From the NCBI GenBank assembly GCA_934539585.1, contig CAKTCT010000005.1:1-64000 (forward strand): DNA of 64,000 nt, in the 5' to 3' direction. This DNA is from an uncultured Oscillospiraceae bacterium (GTDB lineage Bacteria > Bacillota > Clostridia > Oscillospirales > Ruminococcaceae). This document shows, one piece after another, positions 50,175 to 60,312 of this stretch (its first letter is position 1; each line of letters starts with the position of its first letter). Both the position numbers and the translations under genes were made by a program. The notes beneath the pieces were generated by a model. That model saw only the letters and a program-made list of their open reading frames with translations. It was not told where the DNA came from and did not search any database.

Positions 50175-51257
50175 ATGGATCGCAGCATTTATCTGGTGCT
50201 GGAGGACGGCCGGGTTTTCGAAGGCCGCAGCTTCGGCGCAGAGGGAGAGGTCACGGGAGAAATCGTCTTCACCACCGGCATGACCGGCTATCTGGAGACC
50301 CTTACCGACCCCAGCTACTATGGGCAGATCGTCGTGCAGACCTTTCCGCTCATCGGAAATTACGGGGTCATTCCCGCCGATTTTGAGAGCGCAGGCCCTC
50401 ACGTTTCCGCTTATATTGTCCGCGAATGGTGTCAGGTTCCCTCGAATTTCCGATCCGAAGGGGACCTTGACGCTTTTTTGAAGAAGGCCGGAATCGTGGG
50501 CCTTTACGGCATCGACACCCGGGCCCTGACCCGGATCATCCGGGAGCACGGCGTTATGAACGCCAGAATCGTGGACAGTCTGGAGAAGAAGGACGCCGCC
50601 GTGGCCGAGGCCAAAGCCTACGCCGTCCGAAACGCCGTGGCCTCCGTCAGCTGTAAGGAGACGGAAGTGACGACTCCCGACGACGCCCGGTATAAGGTGG
50701 TCCTCTGGGACTTCGGCAAGAAGGAGAACATCCGCCGGGAGCTTCTGGCCCGGGGCTGCCAGGTCCTGAACGTCCCCTACGACGCCGCGGCGGAGGACAT
50801 CCTGGCCATGGACCCCGACGGCATCATGCTCTCCAATGGTCCCGGCGACCCGGAGGAAAACGTGGGGGTCATCGGGGAGCTGAAAAAGCTCATCCCCTCC
50901 GGGAAGCCCATTTTCGGCATCTGCCTGGGCCACCAGCTCATGGCCCTGGCCCAGGGCGGCCGCACTGAGAAGCTGAAATACGGCCACCGGGGCGCCAACC
51001 AGCCGGTGGAGGACCTGGTCACCGGCCGGGTCTACATCACCAGCCAGAACCACGGCTACGCGGTGGTGGCGGACTCCCTGCCGGAGAATGCCAGGCTGCG
51101 GTTCGTCAACGCCAACGACGGCACCTGCGAGGGCGTGGACTATCTGGACGCCCCCATTTTCACCGTGCAGTTCCACCCCGAAGCCTGCGCAGGCCCCCAG
51201 GACACGGCCTTCCTGTTCGACCGGTTCCTGGACGTCATCGAAAGCTGTAAGAAATAA
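50175..51257 (+). CDS. carA: Carbamoyl-phosphate synthase small subunit
   Basis: A 360-residue glutaminase subunit with the class I nucleophile in GICLGHQLMAL and the His/Glu pair in VQFHPEAC. It supplies ammonia for carbamoyl phosphate in arginine and pyrimidine synthesis. The large subunit gene carB is not adjacent and not in the window. GAGGAGG precedes the ATG. The 98-base gap after purF shows no clear promoter. Confidence 0.95.
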   Translation: MDRSIYLVLEDGRVFEGRSFGAEGEVTGEIVFTTGMTGYLETLTDPSYYGQIVVQTFPLIGNYGVIPADFESAGPHVSAYIVREWCQVPSNFRSEGDLDAFLKKAGIVGLYGIDTRALTRIIREHGVMNARIVDSLEKKDAAVAEAKAYAVRNAVASVSCKETEVTTPDDARYKVVLWDFGKKENIRRELLARGCQVLNVPYDAAAEDILAMDPDGIMLSNGPGDPEENVGVIGELKKLIPSGKPIFGICLGHQLMALAQGGRTEKLKYGHRGANQPVEDLVTGRVYITSQNHGYAVVADSLPENARLRFVNANDGTCEGVDYLDAPIFTVQFHPEACAGPQDTAFLFDRFLDVIESCKK

Positions 51258-51291
51258 AGAGAGAAGAAGGAACAAAGGAGGAACCTTACCC

Positions 51292-52845
51292 GTGAAAAAT
51301 CAATTGGTCATCGTCCTGGACTTCGGCGGCCAGTATAACCAGCTCATCGCCCGGCGGGTCCGGGAGTGCGGCGTTTACTGCGAGGTCCACCCCTACACCA
51401 CCCCTCTGGAGGAGCTCCGGGGGAAAAATCCCATCGGCATCATCTTCACCGGCGGCCCGGACAGCGTCTATAAAGAGGACGCCCCCCACGTGGATCCGGC
51501 CATCTTCACCTGGGGCGTGCCCATTCTGGGCATCTGCTACGGCTGCCAGCTCATGAGCCACACCCTGGGCGGACGGGTCACGGCGGCCCAGGACGACACC
51601 GCCCGGGAGTACGGAAAAACCGTCACCTATTATAACACCGGCTGCAAGCTCTTTGACGGCCTGCCTGCCCAGGGGGTTTCCTGGATGAGCCACGGCGACT
51701 ACATGGCGGCCATCCCGGAGGGCTTCACCCTGGAGGCCCACTCCGACGCCTGCCCCAACGTGGCCATTGCCGACGAGAGCCGGGGGTTCTACGGCGTCCA
51801 GTTCCACCCCGAGGTGAACCACACCGAAAACGGGGCCAGGATGATCGAAAACTTCCTCTTTAAGGTCTGCGGCGCCAAGGGCGACTGGACCATGGGGGAC
51901 TACTGCAAGACCGCCGTGGCCAAGCTCCGGGAGGAGATCGGCCCCAAGGGACGGGTGCTGCTGGCCCTGTCCGGCGGCGTGGATTCTTCCGTGCTGGCGG
52001 CGCTGCTGGCGGAGGCCGTCGGCGACCGGCTGACCTGCGTTTTCGTGGACCACGGCCTCATGCGGAAGCACGAGGGCGACGAGGTGGAGAACGCCTTCCG
52101 GAAATGGGACGTGAAGTTCGTCCGGGTGGACGCCGAGGAGCGGTTCCTCTCCAAGCTGGCCGGGGTGGAGGACCCCCAGCAGAAGCGGCGGATCATCGGC
52201 GCGGAGTTCGGCTACGTCTTCCGGGACGAGGCCGAGCGCTTCGGCATCACCAATGAGGATTTCCTGGCCCAGGGCACCATTTACCCCGACGTCATCGAGT
52301 CCGGCAAGGGCGACGCCGACGTCATCAAGAGCCACCACAACCGGCTGCTGCCCCCCGAGGTGGTGGCCCGGTTCAAGGGCGTTCTGGAGCCCCTGGACCT
52401 GCTCTTTAAGGATGAAGTCCGGGCACTGGGCCGGGAGCTGGGGCTCCCCGAGTACCTGGTCATGCGCCAGCCCTTCCCGGGCCCTGGCCTTGCCATCCGG
52501 ATCATCGGCGCTGTGACCAAGGAAAAGGCCGACATCCTCCGGGACGCGGACTATATTTTCCGGGAGGAGATTGCCAAGGCCGGCGAGGACAGGAACCTGA
52601 GCCAGTATTTCGCTGTGCTGACCAATTCCCGGTCGGTGGGCGTCATGGGCGACGGCCGGACCTACGATTACACCCTGGCCCTCCGGGCCGTGACCACCAG
52701 CGACTTCATGACCGCCGACTGGGCCCGGATTCCCTATGAGATTCTGGACCGGATCTCCGTCCGGCTGGTCAACGAGGTCAAGGGGATCAACCGGATCGTT
52801 TACGATATCACGTCCAAGCCGCCGGCGACTATTGAGTGGGAGTAA
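51292..52845 (+). CDS. guaA: GMP synthase (glutamine-hydrolysing)
   Basis: A 517-residue fusion of a class I glutaminase (nucleophile in GICYGCQLMSH, partner QFHPEV) and an ATP-pyrophosphatase domain (LSGGVDSSV near residue 227), ending in the dimerisation domain with KPPATIEWE. It converts XMP to GMP. The start is a GTG at 51292, ten bases after AAAGGAGG; upstream in-frame codons overlap carA and lack a ribosome site. Confidence 0.95.
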   Translation: MKNQLVIVLDFGGQYNQLIARRVRECGVYCEVHPYTTPLEELRGKNPIGIIFTGGPDSVYKEDAPHVDPAIFTWGVPILGICYGCQLMSHTLGGRVTAAQDDTAREYGKTVTYYNTGCKLFDGLPAQGVSWMSHGDYMAAIPEGFTLEAHSDACPNVAIADESRGFYGVQFHPEVNHTENGARMIENFLFKVCGAKGDWTMGDYCKTAVAKLREEIGPKGRVLLALSGGVDSSVLAALLAEAVGDRLTCVFVDHGLMRKHEGDEVENAFRKWDVKFVRVDAEERFLSKLAGVEDPQQKRRIIGAEFGYVFRDEAERFGITNEDFLAQGTIYPDVIESGKGDADVIKSHHNRLLPPEVVARFKGVLEPLDLLFKDEVRALGRELGLPEYLVMRQPFPGPGLAIRIIGAVTKEKADILRDADYIFREEIAKAGEDRNLSQYFAVLTNSRSVGVMGDGRTYDYTLALRAVTTSDFMTADWARIPYEILDRISVRLVNEVKGINRIVYDITSKPPATIEWE

Positions 52846-52868
52846 TCCCCCAGAAAGGAGCCACCTTC

Positions 52869-53291
52869 ATGGACTACCGCAAATTCGGCGAAACCTACCT
52901 GGTCCGTATGGACAAGGGCGAGGAAATCCTCACAAAGCTCCGGGAGCTTTCGGAGAAGGAGCACATCCGCCTGGCCTCTGTGGAGGCCCTGGGGGCGGTC
53001 AACGACTTCACCGTGGGCGTCCTCCGGACAGCGGCGAAGCAATATGAGGCCCACACCTTCACCGCGGACCATGAGATCGTCTCCCTCACCGGCACCGTCA
53101 GCACCATGAACGGCGGGTTCTACGCCCACCTCCACATGAGCGCCGCCGGGGAGACCGGGGCGGTGGTAGGCGGCCACCTGAACCGGGCCGTGATCAGCGC
53201 CACCTGCGAAATGGTCCTCCGGCTGCTGGACGGCCGGGCGGAACGCCGCTTTGACCCGGAAACGGGCCTGAATCTGTTCCAGTTTGAATAA
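52869..53291 (+). CDS. PPC/DUF296 domain protein
   Basis: A 140-residue single PPC (DUF296) domain. The metal-binding signature is YAHLHMSAAG followed by GGHL. Such small bacterial proteins form trimers and may bind DNA or a metal, but their role is not established. GAAAGGAG precedes the ATG. It lies between guaA and dapF in the long co-directional run. Confidence 0.88.
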   Translation: MDYRKFGETYLVRMDKGEEILTKLRELSEKEHIRLASVEALGAVNDFTVGVLRTAAKQYEAHTFTADHEIVSLTGTVSTMNGGFYAHLHMSAAGETGAVVGGHLNRAVISATCEMVLRLLDGRAERRFDPETGLNLFQFE

Positions 53292-53345
53292 GCGCCCGGC
53301 GCTTATCCGATATTCTCCAACGACACTTCAGAAAGGGTGAGACTT

Positions 53346-54185
53346 GTGAAGCTGCGCTTTACCAAAATGCACGGCTGCGGAAACGATTACGTCTACGTCA
53401 ATTGCTTTGAGCAGGAGGTGCAGGACCCTGTGGCCCTGAGCATTGCCATCTCGGACCGCCACTTCGGCGTAGGAGGGGACGGTCTGGTGCTGATCTGCCC
53501 CTCCGCCGTGGCGGACGCGAAAATGCGGATGTTCAACGCCGACGGAAGCGAGGGGAAAATGTGCGGCAACGCCATCCGCTGCGTGGGGAAATACCTCTAC
53601 GACAGCGGCATGGTCCACAAGCCCACCGTGACCATCGAGACCCTCAGCGGCATCAAGACCCTGGAGCTGTTCGTGAAAGACGGCCAGGTGGACTCCGCCC
53701 GGGTGAACATGGGCCCCGCCATCCTGACCCCCGCGGACATCCCGGTGAACCTCCCCGGGGACCGGGCGGTGGCCGTTCCTGCGGACATCGCCGGGAAGCG
53801 CTGGGAGATCACCTGCGTTTCCATGGGCAACCCCCACTGCGTGGTCTTCGGCGGCGACCCCGACGGCCTGGACCTCCCGGCCATCGGCCCCCGGTTCGAG
53901 AATGACCCCCTCTTTCCCCAGCAGGTCAACACGGAATTCATCCAGGTCCTGGACTCCCACACCCTGAAAATGCGGGTCTGGGAGCGGGGCAGCGGCGAGA
54001 CCTGGGCCTGCGGCACCGGAGCCTGCGCGGCGGTGACGGCGGCGGTCCTGAACGGCTTCTGCCCCAGGGATGAGGACGTGACGGTCCACCTCCGGGGCGG
54101 AGACCTGACCATCCGCTATACCGAGGGGGCCGTTTATATGACCGGCAGGGCCGTGAAGGTCTTTGACGGAGAATGGGACAGATAA
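53346..54185 (+). CDS. dapF: Diaminopimelate epimerase
   Basis: A 279-residue epimerase with both catalytic cysteines, in GKMCGNAIRC and in WACGTGACA. It converts LL- to meso-diaminopimelate for lysine and peptidoglycan. The GTG at 53346 sits nine bases after GAAAGG; a GTG three codons earlier is too close to that site. dapL, the preceding pathway step, lies two genes downstream. Confidence 0.94.
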   Translation: MKLRFTKMHGCGNDYVYVNCFEQEVQDPVALSIAISDRHFGVGGDGLVLICPSAVADAKMRMFNADGSEGKMCGNAIRCVGKYLYDSGMVHKPTVTIETLSGIKTLELFVKDGQVDSARVNMGPAILTPADIPVNLPGDRAVAVPADIAGKRWEITCVSMGNPHCVVFGGDPDGLDLPAIGPRFENDPLFPQQVNTEFIQVLDSHTLKMRVWERGSGETWACGTGACAAVTAAVLNGFCPRDEDVTVHLRGGDLTIRYTEGAVYMTGRAVKVFDGEWDR

Positions 54186-54204
54186 AGGAAAGGATGGATT
54201 TCAA

Positions 54205-55818
54205 ATGACAAAATACATTTTCGTGACCGGCGGCGTGGTCTCCGGTCTTGGCAAGGGAATCACCGCCGCGTCTCTGGGCCGGCTCTTAAAGTGCCGCGGC
54301 CTTCGCATCGCCGCCCAGAAGCTGGACCCCTACATCAACGTGGACCCCGGCACCATGAGCCCCTACCAGCACGGCGAGGTCTTCGTCACCGACGACGGCG
54401 CGGAGACCGACCTGGACCTCGGCCACTACGAGCGCTTCATCGACGAGGACCTGAACCAGTTCTCCAACCTGACCACCGGCAAGGTCTACTGGAACGTCCT
54501 TTCCAAGGAGCGCCGGGGCGAGTACCTGGGCGAGACCGTCCAGGTCATTCCCCACATCACCAACGAGATCAAGTCCTTCATCTACTCCGTGGGCGCCAAG
54601 ACCAACGCCGACGTGGTCATCACCGAGATCGGCGGCACCACCGGCGACATCGAGAGCCAGCCCTTCCTGGAGGCCATCCGCCAGGTGGGCCACGAGGTTG
54701 GCCGGGAAAACTGCCTGTTCATCCACGTCACCCTGGTGCCCTACATCAAGAGCTCCGGGGAGCATAAGTCCAAGCCCACCCAGCACTCGGTGAAGGAGCT
54801 CCAGTCCTTCGGCATCATGCCCGACATCATCGTGGCCCGGTGCGACGAGCCCATCGACCCCACCGTCCTCCAGAAAATCGCCCTATTCTGCAACGTGAAG
54901 CCCGACTGCGTCATTGAGAACCTGACCCTCCCCGTCCTCTACCAGGCCCCCATGATGCTGGAGGACAACGGCCTGGACGACATCGTCTGCCGGGAGCTGA
55001 ACATTCAGGCGGCGGACATCGACCTCACCGAGTGGAAGCAGATGCTGGACCGCATCAGCAACTGCCGCAAGGAGGTCCACATCGCCCTGGTGGGCAAGTA
55101 TGTGAAGCTCCACGACGCCTACCTCTCCGTGGCGGAGGCCCTTCACCATGGCGGCTATGAAAACGGCACCGTGGTGGAAATCGTCTGGGTGGACTCCGAG
55201 CAGCTGGACGACACCAACGCCGACGCCGCTCTGGCGGGCTGCGACGGCATCATCGTCCCCGGCGGCTTCGGCGACCGGGGCATCGAGGGCATGGTCTCCG
55301 CCGCCCGGTACGCCCGGACCCACCACGTCCCCTACTTCGGCATCTGCCTGGGGATGCAGATCGCGGTGATGGAGTACGCCCGGTCGGTCCTGGGCTGGGC
55401 GGACGCCACTTCCAGCGAGTTCCACCCGGAAAGCCGCCACTGCGTCATCGACCTGATGCCCGACCAGCAGGGAAACATCCCCAAGGGCGGCACCATGCGC
55501 CTGGGCGCGTACCCCTGCGTCATTCAGCCCGGCACCGAGATGGAGCGGGCCTACGGCAAGGCCGAGATTTCCGAGCGCCACCGCCACCGCTATGAGTTCA
55601 ACAACGAGTTCCGCCAGGCGTTCCTGGACGCCGGCATGGTCATCGGCGGAACTTCTCCCGACGGCCGGCTGGTGGAGGCTGTGGAGGTCCCCGGCGAACG
55701 GTTCTGCCTGGGCGTCCAGTTCCACCCCGAGTTCAAGAGCCGCCCCAACCGGGCCCACCCCCTCTTTAAGGAATTCATCGCCGCCGCCCTGGAGCAGCGG
55801 GAGAAAAAAGCGGACTGA
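54205..55818 (+). CDS. pyrG: CTP synthase
   Basis: A 537-residue enzyme. The N-terminal synthetase domain has the ATP/UTP-binding FVTGGVVSGLGKGITAASLG, and the C-terminal class I glutaminase has GICLGMQIAVMEYAR with QFHPEFKS. It aminates UTP to CTP with glutamine nitrogen. It starts 19 bases after dapF. It is the fourth glutamine amidotransferase after purF, carA and guaA in this run. Confidence 0.96.
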   Translation: MTKYIFVTGGVVSGLGKGITAASLGRLLKCRGLRIAAQKLDPYINVDPGTMSPYQHGEVFVTDDGAETDLDLGHYERFIDEDLNQFSNLTTGKVYWNVLSKERRGEYLGETVQVIPHITNEIKSFIYSVGAKTNADVVITEIGGTTGDIESQPFLEAIRQVGHEVGRENCLFIHVTLVPYIKSSGEHKSKPTQHSVKELQSFGIMPDIIVARCDEPIDPTVLQKIALFCNVKPDCVIENLTLPVLYQAPMMLEDNGLDDIVCRELNIQAADIDLTEWKQMLDRISNCRKEVHIALVGKYVKLHDAYLSVAEALHHGGYENGTVVEIVWVDSEQLDDTNADAALAGCDGIIVPGGFGDRGIEGMVSAARYARTHHVPYFGICLGMQIAVMEYARSVLGWADATSSEFHPESRHCVIDLMPDQQGNIPKGGTMRLGAYPCVIQPGTEMERAYGKAEISERHRHRYEFNNEFRQAFLDAGMVIGGTSPDGRLVEAVEVPGERFCLGVQFHPEFKSRPNRAHPLFKEFIAAALEQREKKAD

Positions 55819-55830
55819 GGAGGGCTGACC

Positions 55831-57003
55831 ATGAAAATCAACGGAAACTATCTGAATCTGGAGCAGAGCTACCTGTTCACCAACATCAACCGCAAGGTGG
55901 CCGCCTATCAGGCGGAGCACCCCGACCGGAAGATCATCCGCTTAGGCATCGGCGACGTGACCCGGCCCCTGTGCCCGGCGGTCATCGACGCCATGCACGC
56001 CGCCGTCTCCGAAATGGGCGACGCCGCCACCTTCCGGGGCTACGGCCCGGAGCAGGGCTACGACTTCCTCCGCACCGCCGTCCGGGACTACTACGCCGGC
56101 CGGGGCACCCAGCTGGACGTCAACGAGATTTTCATCAGCGACGGGGCCAAAAGCGACCTGGGCAACATCCTGGACCTCTTTTCCACGGACAACACCGTCC
56201 TGGTGCCGGACCCGGTCTACCCCGTTTACGTGGACACCAACGTCATGGCGGGGCGGAAAATCCTCTATATGAATGCCAACGCGGAAAACGGCTTCCTTCC
56301 GCTGCCGGACCCTTCGGTGAAGGCGGACATCATCTACCTCTGCTCCCCCAACAACCCCACCGGCGCGGTCTATAACCGGGAGCAGCTGAAGGCCTGGCTG
56401 GATTACGCCCTGGACTGCGACGCGGTGCTCCTTTTCGATGCGGCCTACGAGTGCTTTGTCCACGATCCGGCCCTCCCCCGGAGCATTTTTGAGATCGAGG
56501 GGGCCAAGCGGTGCGCCATCGAGTTCTGCTCCTTCTCCAAGACCGCCGGCTTCACCGGCACCCGCTGCGGCTATACCGTGGTCCCGGAGGAGCTCTGCTT
56601 TGAGGGGGCTTCCCTGAACAAATTCTGGCTCCGGCGGCAGACCACCAAGTTCAACGGCGTGCCCTACATCGTCCAGCGGGGCGCGGCGGCGGTCTTTACC
56701 CCGGAAGGACAGAAGCAGATTCACGCCAACATCGAGTACTACATGGAAAACGCCCGGACCATCGCCGCCGCCCTGGAGAAGATGGGCGTCTGGTTCACCG
56801 GCGGGAAAAATTCCCCCTATATCTGGCTCCAGTGCCCCGGCGGCCGCAGCTCCTGGGAATACTTCGACTACCTTCTGGAGGAGAAGAACCTGGTGGGCAC
56901 CCCCGGCGCAGGCTTCGGCAAAAACGGCGAGGGCTTCTTCCGCCTTACCGCCTTCGGCAGCCAGGAGACCACCAGGGAGGCCGTCCAGCGGCTTTCCGAG
57001 TGA
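55831..57003 (+). CDS. dapL: LL-diaminopimelate aminotransferase
   Basis: A 390-residue PLP enzyme of the fold I aminotransferase type. The DapL-like start NLEQSYLFTNINRKV, the substrate loop YGPEQGYDFLR and the PLP lysine in CSFSKTAGFTGTRCGY are visible. It makes LL-diaminopimelate directly from tetrahydrodipicolinate and glutamate, bypassing the succinylase and acetylase routes. GGAGG precedes the ATG. A terminator follows. Confidence 0.95.
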   Translation: MKINGNYLNLEQSYLFTNINRKVAAYQAEHPDRKIIRLGIGDVTRPLCPAVIDAMHAAVSEMGDAATFRGYGPEQGYDFLRTAVRDYYAGRGTQLDVNEIFISDGAKSDLGNILDLFSTDNTVLVPDPVYPVYVDTNVMAGRKILYMNANAENGFLPLPDPSVKADIIYLCSPNNPTGAVYNREQLKAWLDYALDCDAVLLFDAAYECFVHDPALPRSIFEIEGAKRCAIEFCSFSKTAGFTGTRCGYTVVPEELCFEGASLNKFWLRRQTTKFNGVPYIVQRGAAAVFTPEGQKQIHANIEYYMENARTIAAALEKMGVWFTGGKNSPYIWLQCPGGRSSWEYFDYLLEEKNLVGTPGAGFGKNGEGFFRLTAFGSQETTREAVQRLSE

Positions 57004-57017
57004 TCCCATTCCATTTC

Positions 57018-57063
57018 AAACGCCGCCCGTTCCCCGATTTTTTCCGGGGGACGGGCGGCGTTT
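57018..57063 (+). terminator. Terminator after dapL
   Basis: AAACGCCGCCCGT (57018-57030) pairs with ACGGGCGGCGTTT (57051-57063), with an inner CCCC/GGGG. It closes the long gene run that begins at 40150. The T-run is short. Confidence 0.75.
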
Positions 57064-57148
57064 CCATGTCCGGATGCGGTCCGGGCCGGGAAAATCCGGG
57101 CCCGGGCAAAAGTGGGCAAAAATGGCATAGAAAATGTCGGAAATGGGC

Positions 57149-57177
57149 TTGATTTTGGAAAATGGAGCCGGTATAAT
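57149..57177 (+). promoter_or_regulatory. Promoter of the second GH38 gene
   Basis: TTGATT (57149-57154), a 17-base spacer and a perfect TATAAT (57172-57177). The start codon is about 240 bases downstream. Confidence 0.7.
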
Positions 57178-57183
57178 GCTGTT

Positions 57184-57416
57184 GAGATCACTTGGCGGCG
57201 GCCGCGGTCCCGGCTCCGGAGGGGAGGGAAAACCGGGTGCGGATCGGGAAACAGAAGGTGCGGAAAAGGGACGGCTGAGGTCAGCGCCGCGTCCCGGGCG
57301 AAAGGGCTGTGAAAGGTTCAGAGCAGCGCGCGTGAATTTTGCCAAATCCGCAAAGGCTGACGCTTTTGAAGATGCACGGTACAAAAAGGGTTCATCAATT
57401 GAAATGAGGTGGAACG
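57184..57416 (+). other. Long, G-rich 5' leader of the second GH38 gene
   Basis: About 230 bases between the probable transcription start and the ATG at 57417, rich in G and A with several possible GC stems (for example GGCGGC/GCCGC pairings near 57195-57295). No upstream reading frame with a ribosome site and no riboswitch class that I recognise. It may fold as a regulatory leader. Confidence 0.4.
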
Positions 57417-60202
57417 ATGAGAACATCGGAAATCGCAGCATTGTATAACCGGATCGAAGAAACCGCCGGGCAGGAGCCCACATCCTCCGGATTCTGGGGG
57501 AACTGAAATTTCTGGCGGAGATGTCCCGGGTCAAGGAAGGGCGCTGGGACGATCTGCTTCTGGAGACCTTAGAGACTCTGGCCGGGCAGCTCCGGGACAA
57601 GGGGGCCCTGACCTTCGGGGACGTGGAGGCCGCCGAGGCCGCCCTTTCCCCCATGGCCGGGGAGGCCAAGGAATACGACATCACCTGCGCCGCTCACGCC
57701 CACATCGACATGAACTGGATGTGGGGCTATCAGGAAACGGCTTCGGTGGTGGTGGACACCTTCCGCACCATGCTGACGCTGATGGAGGAGTACCCGGAGT
57801 TCACCTTCTCCCAGTCCCAGGCGTCGGTGTATGAGATCGTCGAGAAATACTACCCCGAGATGCTGGAGGCCATCCGGGCCCGGGTCCGTGAGGGCCGCTG
57901 GGAGGTTACGGCGTCCAGCTGGGTGGAGAACGACAAGAACATGTCCGGCAGCGAGGCCATGATCCGCCACCTGCTGTGCACCAAAACCTACCTGTCCGGG
58001 CTGCTGGGCATTCCGGAATCCTCCCTGGACCTGGACTTTGAGCCGGACACCTTCGGCCACAGCGCCAATCTGCCGGAGGTCCTGGCCAGCGGCGGGGTGC
58101 GGTACTACTACCACTGCCGGGAAAACGATTCGGAAACCATCTACCGCTGGCGGGCCCCCTCCGGCGCGGAGGTGCTGGTCTACCGGGAGCCGGACTGGTA
58201 TCTGGGGCAGATCGAGTACGGCTTCGCGGCGTTTCTGCCGGAGCTGTGCCGGAAAACCGGGGTGCCCAAGCTGCTGAAGGTCTACGGCGTCGGCGACCAC
58301 GGCGGCGGACCCACCCGCCGCGATCTGAAAAAGCTCCTGGACATGGCAGGCTGGCCCCTGTACCCCCGGATCCGCTTCGGGACCATCCGGGGATTCTTCC
58401 AGGAGCTGGAGGCTTACCGGGACCGGCTGCCGGTGGTGGACCGGGAGCTGAACTACATCTTCACCGGCTGCTACACCTCCCAGTCGGAGATCAAAAAGGC
58501 CAACCGGACCGGTGAGAACCGGCTCTTTGACGCCGAAGCCCTGGACGCCATGGCGGCCGGGCTCTGCCGGGACTACCGCACCGCCTCCTCCTTTGAACCG
58601 GCGTGGAGGAAGCTGCTCTTTAACCAGTTCCACGACATTCTGCCCGGCTCCGGCAAGGCGGCCACCCGGGATTTCACCCTGGGCCAGTACCAGAGCCTGA
58701 TGACCACGGTGAACATCAACGCCACCCACTCCATGACGGCGATCTGCAAAGCCATCGACACTTCCGGGTTCTTCCCGGCAGGGGAACCCCGGGAACCCGG
58801 CACCGCCATGGGCGCAGGCGTGGGCTTTGAGACTGCCGGGAAGTTCCCGGTGGCCGAGCGCAACGACGGGGACCGCCGGGCCTATACCGTCTTTAACCCG
58901 CTGCCATTTGCCCGGAAGGAGCTTTGCCCCTTTACCATCTGGGACTGGCAGGGCGACGGGGACAGCATCGAAATCCTGGACGAAAGGGGGACGGCGCTTC
59001 CCGTCCAGGTCCTGGGGGACGGCAGGCTCTATTGGGGGCACCATTTTTATAGGGTCCTAGCCCCGGTGGAGGTCCCCGGCTTCGGGTACGCCACCTATTT
59101 TGTCCGGAAGCGGGAGAGCCGGCTGAAAATCTCTACCATGCTCCAGCCCCGGCAGCTGGCTCCCCAGAGCGCCGTGGTGGTCCTGGAAAATGAAAAGCTC
59201 CGGGCGGAGTTCTGCAAGGAGACCATGGAGCTGACCTCCCTTTTCTCCAAGGAGGACTGGCGGGAGCTGCTGAAGCCCGGCGAGCCCGGCGGGGTGTTCC
59301 GGCTGATCACCGAGGAGACGTCCCGGGGGATGACCTCCTGGCGGGTGGGAGACTATGTGAAAATCCGGAACCTGAACCGGGAGGAGCCGGTTTTCCTCAC
59401 CGGGACGGAGAAGGGGCCCCTGCGGCAGAGCGCGGCCTACACCCTCCGGTTCGGCCGGTCGGCCATCCAGGCGGAGGTCTCTCTGGACGCGGGCAGCGAC
59501 GTTCTGCGCTTTGACGTGACCGTGGACTGGCAGGAGACCGGCGACGCCTCCCGGGGCGTGCCCCAGCTGAACTTTTATCTCCCTCTGGGGGCGGAGGCCG
59601 GGACCTCCTGCTGCGGGATTCCCTTCGGGACCATCCGACGGCCGGCCATGGACCAGGACGTGCCCTGTCTGGGGTGGATGGCGGCGGAAGGGGAGTCTTC
59701 CCTCCTGCTGATGAGCGACGCCAAGTACGGCTACCGCTGCGATGGAAAGAGCCTGGCTGTCTCCCTGATCCGGGGGTCCTACGACCCCGATCCGTACCCC
59801 GAGTACGGCGAGCACAAATTTGCCCTGGGGGTCTCGGCGTCCGGGGGGCAGCCCCTGGAGCTGCTGCAGAAGGCGGACAGCTTTGCCCATCCCCTGACGG
59901 TCTGCTCCACGGGAATCCATGGCGGGGACCTGGCCCTGCGGGGCGGGCTGCTCCGGGTGGAGGGGCCGGTTTCCGTTACCGGGCTGAAGATTTCCCGGGA
60001 CCGGAAGGCCGTGATCCTGCGGATGTTCAATCCCGGCGGGGAGACTGCGGCAGTCCGGGTCGCCGCGGCGGCGCCGGGGATGAAGATCGGGGAGCTCCAG
60101 GCGGTGGACGCTCTGGAGGAGCCGGTTCCCGGCGGGGTATCCGGCGGGGAGGTCCTGGTCCGGCCCTTCGGCATCTGCGCAGTGCGGGTTGAGATGGGGT
60201 GA
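57417..60202 (+). CDS. Alpha-mannosidase, GH38 (second copy), with an N-terminal frameshift
   Basis: The expected start is ATG 57417, behind GAGGTG, reading MRTSEIAALYNRIEETAGQE. That frame stops at 57504-57506. The frame that encodes the enzyme joins by a -1 shift near 57477-57481 (GAGCCCAC; one C added would restore GAG CCC CAC ATC CTC) and runs to 60202. The main body has the GH38 zinc and catalytic motifs AAHAHIDMNWMWG, EPDTFGHSANLPE, GDHGGGPTRRDL and NQFHDILPGSGKA. It is shorter than the first GH38 and of a different subfamily. Initiation at ATG 57521 would lose about 35 residues. Whether this is a real mutation, an assembly error or recoding is unresolved. Confidence 0.8.
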
Positions 60203-60260
60203 CTCCCAGGCAATTTCCGTGCTGCTGTTAAGCGGCGTGGGGGCGCTGTTCCGCTGAAGG

Positions 60261-60306
60261 AAAAATCCGCCCGTTTCCTTTGATAGGAGGCGGGCGGATT
60301 TTTTGC
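60261..60306. terminator. Bidirectional terminator
   Basis: AAAAATCCGCCCG (60261-60273) pairs with CGGGCGGATTTTT (60291-60303), with A- and T-runs on either side. It lies between the converging GH38 and DUF2441 genes. Confidence 0.9.
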
Positions 60307-60312
60307 GCGGAT

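Noticed and set aside
57134..57448. A 104-codon frame in the leader of the second GH38 gene
   Set aside because: It starts upstream of the promoter -10 box and has no ribosome site. Composition follows the G-rich DNA.
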